DNA of 64,000 nucleotides from Amycolatopsis roodepoortensis (GCF_014873915.1 NZ_JADBEJ010000002.1:146635-210634); one strand, 5' to 3'. Shown: positions 25,769 through 34,428, counted from the stretch's first letter. Numbers and translations: made by a program. The notes: generated by a model from the letters alone, not told the origin.

Positions 25769-26125
25769 ATGGTGCAACCCGGTGGCGGCTTCGACCTGTC
25801 GCAGATCATGCAACAGGCCCAGCAGATGCAGCAGAAGCTGGTCGAGGCCCAGGAGGAGCTGGCCAACACGGAGGTGACCGGTACTTCCGGCGGCGGCCTG
25901 GTCACCGCGACCGTGTCCGGCGACAGCCAGCTCAAATCGCTGTCCATCGACCCGAAGGTGGTCGACCCCGACGACGTTGAGACCCTGTCCGACCTGGTCG
26001 TCGCGGCCGTTCGGGACGCTTCGGCCAACGCGCAGAAGCTGACCGAGCAGAAGCTCGGCCCGCTCGCCGGCGGCCTCGGCGGCGGGATGCCCGACCTCGG
26101 CGGCTTCCCCGGGCTCGGCGGCTAG
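25769..26125 (+). CDS. ybaB: YbaB/EbfC nucleoid-associated protein
   Basis: The 118-residue DNA-binding protein has the family core: [38 protein letters not shown] and [18 protein letters not shown]. The C-terminus is a Gly-rich tail ([18 protein letters not shown]). Family members form tweezer-like dimers that bind DNA and affect nucleoid structure and repair. AGGAGAG precedes the ATG. It is followed one base later by recR, an almost universal bacterial pair. Confidence 0.93.
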   Translation: MVQPGGGFDLSQIMQQAQQMQQKLVEAQEELANTEVTGTSGGGLVTATVSGDSQLKSLSIDPKVVDPDDVETLSDLVVAAVRDASANAQKLTEQKLGPLAGGLGGGMPDLGGFPGLGG

Positions 26126-26126
26126 C

Positions 26127-26723
26127 TTGTACGAGGGTGTCGTCCAGGATCTGATCGACGAACTCGGGCGGCTGCCCGGCGTCGGTCCCAAGAGCGCGCA
26201 GCGGATCGCCTTCCACCTGCTGGCCGCGGATCCCGCGGATATCGCGCGCCTGCAGGAAGTGCTCGGCAAGGTCAAGGAAGGCGTGCAGTTCTGCGAGGTC
26301 TGCGGCAACGTCTCGGAGCAGGAGACCTGCCGGATCTGCCGCGACACCCGCCGCGACCTCACGGTCATCTGCGTGGTCGAGGAGCCGAAGGACGTGCTCG
26401 CCGTCGAGCGGACGCGCGAGTTCAAGGGCCGCTACCACGTGCTCGGCGGCGCGCTGGACCCGTTGTCCGGCATCGGTCCGGAGCAGCTGCGCATGCGGGA
26501 GCTGCTCGCGCGGATCGGCGGCGCGGAGATCAGCGAGATCATCATCGCGACCGACCCGAACACCGAAGGCGAGGCGACCGCGACGTACCTCGTGCGGATG
26601 CTTCGCGACTTCCCCGGCCTGACCGTGACGCGGCTCGCGTCGGGGCTGCCGATGGGCGGTGACCTGGAGTTCGCGGACGAGCTGACGCTGGGTCGCGCTC
26701 TCTCGGGCCGGCGGGCACTTTAG
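26127..26723 (+). CDS. recR: Recombination mediator RecR
   Basis: The 198-residue protein has the helix-hairpin-helix [20 protein letters not shown], the four-cysteine zinc finger ([16 protein letters not shown]) and a Toprim domain ([35 protein letters not shown]). It acts with RecO/RecF to load RecA on gapped DNA. Translation starts at TTG 26127, one base after the ybaB stop, which implies coupling and perhaps a lowered level. Confidence 0.95.
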   Translation: MYEGVVQDLIDELGRLPGVGPKSAQRIAFHLLAADPADIARLQEVLGKVKEGVQFCEVCGNVSEQETCRICRDTRRDLTVICVVEEPKDVLAVERTREFKGRYHVLGGALDPLSGIGPEQLRMRELLARIGGAEISEIIIATDPNTEGEATATYLVRMLRDFPGLTVTRLASGLPMGGDLEFADELTLGRALSGRRAL

Positions 26724-26730
26724 CTTTTAG

Positions 26731-26783
26731 CGCGTGAAGGCCCCCTTCCCTCGGCTCAGCCGAGGGAAGGGGGCCTTCACGCG
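26731..26783. terminator. Family A palindrome, copy 1 (53 bp)
   Basis: This is a perfect inverted repeat with 26-bp arms and a single central base (26757). The arms read CGCGTGAAGGCCCCC followed by TTCCCTCGGCT. It lies between the convergent ends of recR and the epimerase gene. Identical copies are at 40421 and 55297, with a slightly shorter one at 46699. It probably acts as a bidirectional terminator. No T tract. Confidence 0.8.
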
Positions 26784-26790
26784 CGAAGCG

Positions 26791-27903
26791 TCAGCAGTAG
26801 CCCAGGCGGGCCAGCGTGTCGACGATGATCTCCGAAGGGTGGAACTTGTCGACCCAGGACTCGCCGCGGCGGTTCTGGTAGGTGTCGAGGAAGTTCTGCA
26901 GCTTGTCCCCGCGCATCTCGGTCAGCACGACGGTCTCGCCGAGGTGCTGCGGCGTCTCGGTGCGCTCGCGGTGCACGGCGCACGGCAGGCCGAGGTAGTA
27001 GCACTCGGCCGACAGGCCACCCGAGTCGGTGACGACGTACTCGGCGCGCGCGACCAGCGGCAGGAACTTCAGGTACCGCATCTTCGGCTGGATGATGAAG
27101 TTCTTCTCGTCGAACAGGTTCGCCAGGCCGAGCGAGCGGATCTTCTCGCGCTCGGGCGCGCCCGCCATGTAGAGGATCGGCATCTGCTTGCTCTGCTCGC
27201 GCAGGATCTCCAGCGCCTCGCGGTACTTCTCCGCGCGCGAGACCAGCTCGAAGCGGTGCAGGGTGGCGAGGCCGAACTTCTCCGGCAGGCCCTCGACGTC
27301 GAGCGGCCCGTTGATGGCCATCCGCATCGCGTCGATCGCGGTGTTCGCCTCGGTGTCGACGACGACGCCGCGCGCGTTGCGGAGGTTGTTCACCTCACGC
27401 GCGCTCGGCGCGAAGTGCATGTCGACGATCTTCGCGGCGATCTTCCGGTTCAGTTCCTCCGGCAGCGGCGACATGATGCTGCCCGACCGCGCGCCCGCCT
27501 CGACGTGCCCGACCCGCGACTTGAGGATCCGCTTCCCGATGAGCGAGCCGTACGGCGTGGTGAAGGTGTCGCCGTGCACCAAAACCAGCGGCGGGCGGCC
27601 GTCCTCGACCAGCGCGGCTTTCAGCTCGGCGCGGCGGCTCCACGCGGTGCGCAGCACCTGCGTGGCCCAGCCCGGCACCTGCGCGGGCGACTCCAGGTTG
27701 TGCGCCTTCTCCTTCGGCACGAGCCAGACGTCGGGCTCCGGGAGGTTCAGGTCGGCGAGAACGTCCGAGACCTCGTCGACGTGCTGCGCGGTGAACCAGA
27801 TCTTCGACCGGACCCCGCGTTCGAGGATGCCGTGGTAGACCGGCGCGATTTTGATCAGTTCCGCCGTGGTGCCGAGAATGAAGGAAATCACCGGAAGAGC
27901 CAT
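26791..27903 (-). CDS. UDP-N-acetylglucosamine 2-epimerase family protein
   Basis: The 370-residue protein has the WecB-type GT-B fold with VLVHGDTFTTPYGSLIGKRI, GHVEAGARSG, PEELNRKIAAKIVD, YVVTDSGGLSAECYYLGLP and TETPQHLG. These match the nucleotide-binding and catalytic regions of the non-hydrolysing epimerase that makes UDP-ManNAc. It sits at the edge of a group of glycosyltransferase, flippase and membrane genes and probably supplies a sugar nucleotide for a surface glycopolymer. It is divergent from the first glycosyltransferase gene, with 61 bp between starts. Confidence 0.82.
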   Translation of the reverse strand: MALPVISFILGTTAELIKIAPVYHGILERGVRSKIWFTAQHVDEVSDVLADLNLPEPDVWLVPKEKAHNLESPAQVPGWATQVLRTAWSRRAELKAALVEDGRPPLVLVHGDTFTTPYGSLIGKRILKSRVGHVEAGARSGSIMSPLPEELNRKIAAKIVDMHFAPSAREVNNLRNARGVVVDTEANTAIDAMRMAINGPLDVEGLPEKFGLATLHRFELVSRAEKYREALEILREQSKQMPILYMAGAPEREKIRSLGLANLFDEKNFIIQPKMRYLKFLPLVARAEYVVTDSGGLSAECYYLGLPCAVHRERTETPQHLGETVVLTEMRGDKLQNFLDTYQNRRGESWVDKFHPSEIIVDTLARLGYC

Positions 27904-27964
27904 TCTGTCGGGGTCTGCGGTGCCCGAAGGATACTGGTGGGCCGCGCAAGGTAGCCTCGCCGGG

Positions 27965-28981
27965 GTGAGTGCGAATTCGCTCCTTCCGGCCCTGTCCGTC
28001 GTGATCCCGGTCTACAACGAGCAGGACTGGATCGATCGCAGCGTCGGCGCGCTGATCGCGTCGGCAGCGGCGGCGAACTGGCCGGTCGAGGTCGTCGTGG
28101 TCGACGACGGCAGCACCGACGGCACCGGCGCCAAGCTCGCCAGGCTGCAGGAGCTGTACGGCATCACCGTCCTCACCCAGCCGAACAGCGGCCGCTTCGA
28201 GGCGCGCCGCGCCGGGATCGCGAAGGCGTCCGGGCGGCAGATCCTGCTGCTCGACAGCCGCGTGATCGTGGACTCCGGCTCGCTCACCTTCCTCCGCGAC
28301 CAGCTCGTCGACCATCCCGAGCGCACGGTGTGGAACGGTCACATCAACGTGGCGTCCGAACACAATCCGTACGCGGGATTCATGGCGGGACTGGTCAAGA
28401 TCCCGTGGCGCCGTTATTGCGCGAACCCGCGGCTGATGTCGTTCGGTATCGAGGAGTTCGACGTCTTCCCCAAAGGCACCGGATTCTTTTCCGCGCCGAA
28501 GGACGTTCTCGAGGATTCGTCCAACGCGTTCGAGTCGCTCTTCGAAGACGTCCGTTTCGCCAGTGACGACACGGGGGTTCTGCGCTGGATCGCCGAACGT
28601 CACCGCATCTTCCTCGCGCCGGAGTTCTCCGCGACCTACCACGGCCGCGATTCGTTCAAGAAGTTCGTCGGCCAGTCGTATTTCCGCGGCACCACGTTCG
28701 TCGATTCGTATCTCGCGTCGCCCGGCCCCGCGCGCAACGGACTGTTCGCCGCGATGGCCGTCGGCGTCCTCGGCCTCGGTGTCGCCGCGAAGCGCCCGAA
28801 GACCGCCGTCGCGCTGGCCGCCGCCGGGTCGACGGCCGCCGGGTTCGCGGTGACGAAGTTCGGTGCGACCAAGGCCGAGGCCAAGGCCGTCGCCCGGCTC
28901 ACCCCGGTGTTCGCCGCCGGCTTCGGCGCCGGAGCGCTCCGGGGCCTCTTCATGGCGCTGCGGGCCCGGCTGCGTAAATGA
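27965..28981 (+). CDS. Family 2 glycosyltransferase with C-terminal hydrophobic region
   Basis: The 338-residue protein starts with the GT-A nucleotide-binding motif LSVVIPVYNEQDWIDRSVGA and VEVVVVDDGSTDGT. The metal site could be LLLDSRVIVD, where the usual DxD is replaced, and SFGIEEFDVFPKG is in the acceptor region. The last 100 residues contain Ala/Gly-rich hydrophobic stretches that may contact the membrane. The GTG at 27965 is chosen because the fold starts at once. Its stop overlaps the flippase start (ATGA). Confidence 0.78.
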   Translation: MSANSLLPALSVVIPVYNEQDWIDRSVGALIASAAAANWPVEVVVVDDGSTDGTGAKLARLQELYGITVLTQPNSGRFEARRAGIAKASGRQILLLDSRVIVDSGSLTFLRDQLVDHPERTVWNGHINVASEHNPYAGFMAGLVKIPWRRYCANPRLMSFGIEEFDVFPKGTGFFSAPKDVLEDSSNAFESLFEDVRFASDDTGVLRWIAERHRIFLAPEFSATYHGRDSFKKFVGQSYFRGTTFVDSYLASPGPARNGLFAAMAVGVLGLGVAAKRPKTAVALAAAGSTAAGFAVTKFGATKAEAKAVARLTPVFAAGFGAGALRGLFMALRARLRK

Positions 28982-30261
28982 GCAACGCGGTGAGCAGCGA
29001 AGAGCTGGCCAAGGACACCGGGAAATCCGCCGGCCGTATCGGCGTCTACCTGCTGATCGCCATCGCGCTCGGCTACGTCCTCACCGTCGTGTGGGGACGG
29101 ACGCTGTCGCCTGCCGACAACGCGGTCCTGCTCTCCTTCTGGGGCATGCTGATGGGGCTGGGCGCCGCCCTGTCCCCGCTCGAGCAGGAGATCTCGCGAC
29201 AGTCTGCGCATGCCGCGCTCGAAGGCCGCAAGGCCGGACGCCCCGCGGTGATCGCCTTCGTCACCAGCCTGGTCGCGGTCGGCGTCGCGGCCCTGTTCAC
29301 GCTCATCCCGGCGGTGACCGACAAGGTCTACGGCGGCCAGTTCGCGCTCGCCGTGATCGTGCTCGCGGGCGGGCTGTCGTTCGCCTTCCAGTTCGCCGCG
29401 CGCGGCCTGCTGATCGGCCAGGACCACGTCCGGTCCTACTCGTGGCTGATCCTGGTCGAGGCCGCCGTGCGGATCCTCGTGGTCGCCGCGCTGGTGGTCG
29501 CCGGGCTCACCCAGCTGTACTGGTTCGCCATCGCCGCCGCGACTGGCTCCTTCGCCTGGCTGCTGTTCGCCCGCGGCGCCGCCAAGCTGGTCGACCCGAA
29601 GCTGGACGCCGACGAGCCCGCGAAGCCGGTCGTCACGAACATGCTGATGCTGCTCGCGGGCGCCGGGCTGACCGCGAGCGTCATCACCGGCTACCCGGCG
29701 CTGGTCAGCCTGCTCGCGCCCGGTGGTGACAAGGACGCGCTCGGCGTGCTCTTCCTCGCCCTGTTCGTGGCCAGGACGCCGCTCACGCTGATGGCCCCGG
29801 TGCAGGCGCTGGCGGTCCCGACCGTGGTGCGCCTGTCCAGCACCGAGGAAGGCAAGCACCGGCTGCGGAAGCTGCTCGCCCTCGGCTCGGCCGGCGCGCT
29901 GGCGCTCGCGGCCCTCGGCGCGCTCATCGGCTGGCTGATCGGCCCGTGGGTGGTGCGCCTGGTCTACGGCGCCAAGAACGACCCCGAAGCCTGGTGGATG
30001 GCCGGGCTGGTCTGGTCCTCGGTGCTGCTGGCCGCGATGCAGCTGCTCGCCGCCGTCCTCGTCGCGCAGGCCAAGGCCACGAAGGTGCTGATCACCTGGG
30101 CCGCGGTCGTCGTCGCGACCGCGCTGGTGCTGCTGTTCTTCCCCGGCGACACGGTCGTGCGCGCCGTCGTCGGCCTCGCCGCCGGGCCGACCGTCGGCCT
30201 GCTGGTCGTCATGGCGTTCGTGGTCCGCGGTCGCCCCGGGACCACGAACGCCGACGCTTAG
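28978..30261 (+). CDS. MOP-superfamily lipid-linked sugar flippase-like protein
   Basis: The 427-residue integral membrane protein has about 12 hydrophobic segments spread along the chain, for example VYLLIAIALGYVLTVVWG and AALGALIGWLIGPWVVRLVY. The layout resembles polysaccharide exporters of the MOP/Wzx group. It is translated from an ATG that overlaps the stop of the glycosyltransferase gene. A likely role is moving lipid-linked glycans across the membrane, which fits its neighbours. The family assignment is from topology and context, not from a diagnostic motif. Confidence 0.65.
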   Translation: MSNAVSSEELAKDTGKSAGRIGVYLLIAIALGYVLTVVWGRTLSPADNAVLLSFWGMLMGLGAALSPLEQEISRQSAHAALEGRKAGRPAVIAFVTSLVAVGVAALFTLIPAVTDKVYGGQFALAVIVLAGGLSFAFQFAARGLLIGQDHVRSYSWLILVEAAVRILVVAALVVAGLTQLYWFAIAAATGSFAWLLFARGAAKLVDPKLDADEPAKPVVTNMLMLLAGAGLTASVITGYPALVSLLAPGGDKDALGVLFLALFVARTPLTLMAPVQALAVPTVVRLSSTEEGKHRLRKLLALGSAGALALAALGALIGWLIGPWVVRLVYGAKNDPEAWWMAGLVWSSVLLAAMQLLAAVLVAQAKATKVLITWAAVVVATALVLLFFPGDTVVRAVVGLAAGPTVGLLVVMAFVVRGRPGTTNADA

Positions 30262-32309
30262 CTCTGCGGCGGCAGGTCGAGCCGGTAAACGCTGACGCTG
30301 CCCGACGAGAAGGTCTTCGTCAGCCCCGGCAGCCCGGCGAGGTTGCTCAGCCCCGGTGCCAGCGCGAAGGACAGGTCGCCGCTCCAGTGGCGGCCGTCGG
30401 TCCCGACCGTCGGGGCGACGGTGTCGACGTAGATCCAGCGCACGTTCTTACGGCGCAGGATGTCCTGCACCTGGGGGTCGGCCGGGTAGGTGTTGAACCG
30501 CGCGAGCAGCAGCTCGTTCTCCTTGATCGGGCTGTGCCCGTCCGGAACGATGTTGACGATCGGCAGGTCGTAGTCGACATAGAGCAGTGTCGAGCCGTCG
30601 TTCGCGTTGTTGAGGATCGCTTCGCCCGGCGCCGCGTGCTCCTTCAGCCACTTCGCGGCGGCGTCGTCCTGATCGGAGTACCGCGAGAACTGCGGGGCGG
30701 AGTAGCGCTGGCTGAGTGAGTAGGCGGCGGTGTTCATGTAGCCGCGGAACGTGGTCACGGTGAGCGCGCCGAGCAGCACCACGGTCAGCCCGAAGGCGAT
30801 CGCGGGCCGGGCCTTCGCCGGGATCGGGTTGCGCACCTTGCCCGAGACCAGCACCAGCCCGATCACCACGAAGATGACGCCGACCAGCGTCGGGATCAGC
30901 AGGTAGATGTGACTGTCGATCCGGCTGGCCACCCGGTAGTAGTACCGGCCGACCATCGCGCCGAAGCCGGAGTTGGGCGAGTTGTGGTAGGTCACCACGA
31001 CGGCGGCCCAGAAGACCCAGGCGCCCACCAGCGTCCACGCGCGCCGCGAAAGCACCGCGAAGACCACGCCGACCAGGCCGAGGACGCCGAGCGTCAGCTG
31101 GCTCAACGTGTTGCCGGGATCGAAGTAACCGCCGTAGGGCAGCTTGGCGAGCACGCCGAAGGCGTCGCCGAGGGCGACCCCGCGGATGTTCGCGGGAGCG
31201 TCCGAAACCGTGCCGCCACCGAGCCGCAGCAGCGCCAGCACACTCGGGATCAGCAGCACCACGGTGACGACGGCGGCCAGCACCAGCGGCAGCAGCGAGC
31301 GGGCGAACGCGAGCCTGCCGGACCGCGTGACCAGCAGGCCGAGCATGGCCGCGACGGTGGTGAACGCGATCGAGGTCAGCGCGCTCGGGTGCAGGTTGAA
31401 CGCCCCGGCCATGGCGACGCCGATCAGCGCGGCGCGTCCCCAGTGGCGCTTGCCGATCACCAGCATGACGGCGACGAGCCCAGGGGTGATCGCCAGCGCC
31501 GCCGCGTTCGGCAGGACACCGCCGTCGTGCGCGAAGGCGATGGCCGGGCGGTAGAGCTGCACGGAGACGAGCGCGGCGACACCGGCGGCGAGCTCGACCC
31601 AGCCGCGGCCGACACGGCCGTGCCGGAGGACCGCGGCGGTGAACGCGGCCACCGAAAGCGGCATCACGATCACCGTGAACACGACGGTCACCAGGTTGAT
31701 GGACAGCATCGTGTCGCCGAAGATGTCCGTCAGCAGCGCGCTGACGTCGGTGAAGCCCGGCGGGTAGTACTGGATGTTGGTGTCGTTGACGACGTCGATC
31801 GGCAGTACCTGCCACGGCGCCGCGCGCCCGGTGAAGTGCGTGTACGCGGTCAGCACGGCGTGCGTGACGGTGTCGTGCTCCTGCGTGGGGGTCGCCCAGG
31901 AACCGAGGCCCTTGTGCCACATGCGGACGCCGAGCACGACTCCGCCCAGCGCGATCACGGCGCCGAGGATCTGCGCGATCAGGGCCGGCCTGCCGGCCAG
32001 GGCGCGCAGCCGGTCGTCCTCGGCGGGCTCGGCGAGCTCGGCGGGCGGACGGCGGCGGACGATCAGCAGCCTGCCCGCGCCCGTCAGCAGCAGCACCACG
32101 ACCAGCGCGATCACGACGGTGAGCAGCCCGAACCGCAGCCCGGTGACACCGGTGAAGAGCGACACCAGCAGGACGAATCCCATGGTGAGCGGCGCCGAGA
32201 GCCCGGCGAGCCACAACCGCTCGCGAAGGCCGGCCGTGAGGAGGATCGCGAGCCCAGGCAGCAGTACGACGAGAGCGCCGACTGCGAGCTGGGCGGCTTC
32301 GGACAGCAT
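30258..32309 (-). CDS. Large polytopic membrane protein, DUF6541-like (GT-C-type)
   Basis: The 683-residue protein has about 13 hydrophobic helices in its first 470 residues and a soluble C-terminal domain of about 170 residues (AAAKWLKEHAAPGEAILNNA, DLPIVNIVPDGHSPIKENEL). The extracellular loop after the fourth or fifth helix contains VLPIDVVNDTNIQYYPPGFT, similar in placement to GT-C arabinosyl- or mannosyltransferases. It probably transfers a sugar from a polyprenyl carrier. GGAGAAG precedes the ATG at 32309. Its stop overlaps the flippase stop by 4 bp on the opposite strand. Confidence 0.65.
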   Translation of the reverse strand: MLSEAAQLAVGALVVLLPGLAILLTAGLRERLWLAGLSAPLTMGFVLLVSLFTGVTGLRFGLLTVVIALVVVLLLTGAGRLLIVRRRPPAELAEPAEDDRLRALAGRPALIAQILGAVIALGGVVLGVRMWHKGLGSWATPTQEHDTVTHAVLTAYTHFTGRAAPWQVLPIDVVNDTNIQYYPPGFTDVSALLTDIFGDTMLSINLVTVVFTVIVMPLSVAAFTAAVLRHGRVGRGWVELAAGVAALVSVQLYRPAIAFAHDGGVLPNAAALAITPGLVAVMLVIGKRHWGRAALIGVAMAGAFNLHPSALTSIAFTTVAAMLGLLVTRSGRLAFARSLLPLVLAAVVTVVLLIPSVLALLRLGGGTVSDAPANIRGVALGDAFGVLAKLPYGGYFDPGNTLSQLTLGVLGLVGVVFAVLSRRAWTLVGAWVFWAAVVVTYHNSPNSGFGAMVGRYYYRVASRIDSHIYLLIPTLVGVIFVVIGLVLVSGKVRNPIPAKARPAIAFGLTVVLLGALTVTTFRGYMNTAAYSLSQRYSAPQFSRYSDQDDAAAKWLKEHAAPGEAILNNANDGSTLLYVDYDLPIVNIVPDGHSPIKENELLLARFNTYPADPQVQDILRRKNVRWIYVDTVAPTVGTDGRHWSGDLSFALAPGLSNLAGLPGLTKTFSSGSVSVYRLDLPPQS

Positions 32310-32523
32310 GTCTTCTCCGATCGAAAAATGCCGCTGACCCGGCGAGTCTATGAGGGGTATCGCGACGTCCCGGACGTGGGTGAAGTGGCCGCTGACTTGG
32401 CCGGTTGGCGTCTTCGGGACCACTACCGGCGGGCACACCGCGGTTTTCCGCTCTCGGGGGTCAGCAGCGAGTGATGGAGCGGGTAGCGGCCGCTCACGGC
32501 CAGTGAGACGATAGAGTGATCCA

Positions 32524-33267
32524 GTGTCCAGTACGTCCGTGACCACCCGCCGCGTACTCATCGTGATGCCCGCTCTCAACGAGCAGGCCAGCGTCGGCGC
32601 CGTCATCTCCCAGGTCAAGCAGTCCCTGCCCGGTATGGACGTGCTGGTGGTCGACGACGGCTCGTCCGACGACACGGCCAAGCTCGCCCGCGCGGCGGGC
32701 GCGGAGGTGGCCCGCCTGGCGGTGAACCTGGGTGTCGGCGGTGCGATGCGCACCGGCTTCCGGTACGCGGCCGCCCGCGGCTACGACGTCGTCGTCCAGG
32801 TGGACGCGGACGGTCAGCACGATCCCGGCGAGGTCGCCGCCCTGCTGGACGCGCTCGACGACGCCGACATCGCGATCGGCTCGCGGTTCGCGGGCAAGGG
32901 TTCGTACAAGGCGAGCGGCCCGCGGAAATACGCGATGGTCGCGCTCTCGGTCGTTTTCTCCCGGCTCGCGAAGACCAAGCTCACCGACGTGACCTCCGGG
33001 TTCAAGGCGATGGGCCCGCGCGCGATCAAACTGTTCGCCGCGTACTACCCGGCCGAATACCTCGGCGACACGGTCGAATCGCTGGTGATGGCGATCCGCG
33101 CCGAACTGAAGATCAAGGAAATCCCGGTGATCATGCGCGAACGGGCGGCCGGAACGCCGAGCCATTCGCCGGTGAAATCGGCCATCTACCTCGGCCGTGC
33201 CGGACTCGCCCTGCTGTTGGCGCTGGTGCGCCGCCGTCCCGCCGTCGACTCGTCGGATTCGGCGTAA
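32524..33267 (+). CDS. Polyprenyl-phosphate sugar synthase-like family 2 glycosyltransferase
   Basis: The 247-residue protein resembles dolichol-phosphate mannose synthases: VLIVMPALNEQASVGAVISQ, VLVVDDGSSDDT, the metal motif VVQVDADGQHDPGE, IAIGSRFAGKGSYKASGPRK, and TDVTSGFKAMGPRAI. The family links a sugar to polyprenyl phosphate on the inner membrane face, giving the donor for GT-C enzymes such as the one encoded divergently next to it. The DUF2304 gene that follows is the usual partner. It starts at GTG 32524. Confidence 0.85.
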   Translation: MSSTSVTTRRVLIVMPALNEQASVGAVISQVKQSLPGMDVLVVDDGSSDDTAKLARAAGAEVARLAVNLGVGGAMRTGFRYAAARGYDVVVQVDADGQHDPGEVAALLDALDDADIAIGSRFAGKGSYKASGPRKYAMVALSVVFSRLAKTKLTDVTSGFKAMGPRAIKLFAAYYPAEYLGDTVESLVMAIRAELKIKEIPVIMRERAAGTPSHSPVKSAIYLGRAGLALLLALVRRRPAVDSSDSA

Positions 33268-33279
33268 AAGGAGCTGATT

Positions 33280-33717
33280 ATGGCTGGCTGGCGCATTCTC
33301 AGCATCGTCGTCGCCTGTCTCGTGCTGTTCGTCGTCCTCGAGATGATGCGGCGGCGGAAACTGCGGGAAAAGTACGCGGGTGTCTGGCTCGTCCTCGCCG
33401 TCGGCGTGGTCGTGCTCGCCCTCGTTCCGCAGGCCGCCGACTTCATGGCGCGGATAACCGGCGTGCAAACGCCGTCGAACTTCGTATTCCTCATGGCCGG
33501 TGTGGTGCTGGCGCTGGTCGCGTTGCACCTGTCGACCGAGGTCGGGCATCTCGAAGAAGAGGTCCGGACCTCCGTCGAGGAGATCGCGCTGCTCCGCTGC
33601 GAACTTGCCGACGCCCAGCGCGACCTGGAAGAACGGGTCGCCGCGCTCGAAGCCAGGACGGCGGCCCCCGACAACGTCAAAGGGCTCCCCGAAGTGAGCC
33701 CCGCACGCGCACGCTGA
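33280..33717 (+). CDS. DUF2304 membrane protein
   Basis: The 145-residue protein has two to three hydrophobic segments (WRILSIVVACLVLFVVLEMM, YAGVWLVLAVGVVVLALVPQ, FVFLMAGVVLALVALHLS) followed by a charged coiled coil (about residues 90-130). This is the DUF2304 pattern. Genes of this family regularly follow polyprenyl-phosphate glycosyltransferases, as here, with a spacing of 12 bp and AAAGGAG before the ATG. It may be a membrane anchor or accessory subunit for that enzyme. Confidence 0.82.
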   Translation: MAGWRILSIVVACLVLFVVLEMMRRRKLREKYAGVWLVLAVGVVVLALVPQAADFMARITGVQTPSNFVFLMAGVVLALVALHLSTEVGHLEEEVRTSVEEIALLRCELADAQRDLEERVAALEARTAAPDNVKGLPEVSPARAR

Positions 33718-33761
33718 TCGACGCGCTTCTCGCGGCCCCGCCGAGGCTGGGCGCCGTCCGG

Positions 33762-34262
33762 GTGCTGGCCGTCGACGGCCCGTCCGGCTCCGGGAAGTCC
33801 ACGCTGGCCGGGAAGATCGTCGCCGATCTGGCAGGCCGGGGTGTCCGGGTGGCGCTGGTGAGCACCGACGAGTTCGCCACCTGGGACGAACCCGTTTCGT
33901 GGTGGCCGCGGCTGGAAACCGGCGTCCTGGAACCCCTGCGCGCGGGCCGGCCCGGCCGATACCGGCGGGTGGACTGGTCCACCTGCGTCCCGCTGCCGGG
34001 TGAAGAGGTCGAGATCCCGGTCCCCGAGGTGCTGGTACTGGAGGGCGTGTCCAGTGGTCGCGCGCGGATGCGGCCCTCGTTGTCCCTGCTGGCCTGGCTG
34101 GACGGCGGGAGCGAGGCCGAACGTCTCGACCGCGGTGCCGAGCGTGACGGCGAGGGCTCCCGGGCGGATCTGCGGCGCTGGCAGCTGTTCGAGCGCGGGT
34201 GGTTCGCCGTCGACGGGACCCGCGCCGCGGCCGATCGTGTGGTCACCTCTCGTGAGTGGTAA
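33762..34262 (+). CDS. Uridine-kinase-like P-loop protein (start uncertain)
   Basis: The 166-residue version has Walker A VDGPSGSGKSTLAGKI, an acidic strand VALVSTDEFATW and a later LVLEGVSSG, as in small nucleoside or uridine kinases. The GTG at 33762 is the first plain start, but the P-loop is then almost at the terminus. The same frame upstream reads LIDALLAAPPRLGAVRVL, which looks like genuine coding sequence, so the true start may lie inside the end of the DUF2304 gene. The stop codon falls in the left arm of a 48-bp palindrome. The substrate is unknown. Confidence 0.6.
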   Translation: MLAVDGPSGSGKSTLAGKIVADLAGRGVRVALVSTDEFATWDEPVSWWPRLETGVLEPLRAGRPGRYRRVDWSTCVPLPGEEVEIPVPEVLVLEGVSSGRARMRPSLSLLAWLDGGSEAERLDRGAERDGEGSRADLRRWQLFERGWFAVDGTRAAADRVVTSREW

Positions 34263-34295
34263 GGACGGTTAGAACCGTCCTTACCACTCACGAGA
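34248..34295. terminator. 48-bp palindrome overlapping a stop codon
   Basis: TCTCGTGAGTGGTAAGGACG plus GTT (34248-34270) pairs perfectly with its complement at 34273-34295, with only AG between. The TAA stop of the kinase-like gene is formed by bases of the left arm. A terminator is the simplest role. Together with the regulator-like repeat at 34397 this is what the gap 34263-34600 holds. Confidence 0.75.
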
Positions 34296-34396
34296 CCCCA
34301 CCAATGTCCTGCCGGTGTCTTGTTTTGTCCGGCACCCATTGGTCGTAGTGGTGGGCACCCATTTGAGTCAGTGACCCGGCACTCTGCGCGTTAGTG

Positions 34397-34428
34397 GTCC
34401 GGAATTGATTACACTCCGTCCGGAATTG
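34397..34428. promoter_or_regulatory. Direct repeat GTCCGGAATTG upstream of the importer operon
   Basis: GTCCGGAATTG occurs at 34397-34407 and again at 34418-34428, exactly 21 bp apart (two helical turns), in the 300-bp region before the substrate-binding protein gene. This is a plausible operator or activator site. No regulator gene is adjacent. Confidence 0.4.

Noticed and set aside
26731..26783. Insertion sequence ends or a MITE with target duplications for the family A palindromes
   Set aside because: No flanking direct repeats are visible at the copies and no transposase is in the window, so mobility remains unproven.
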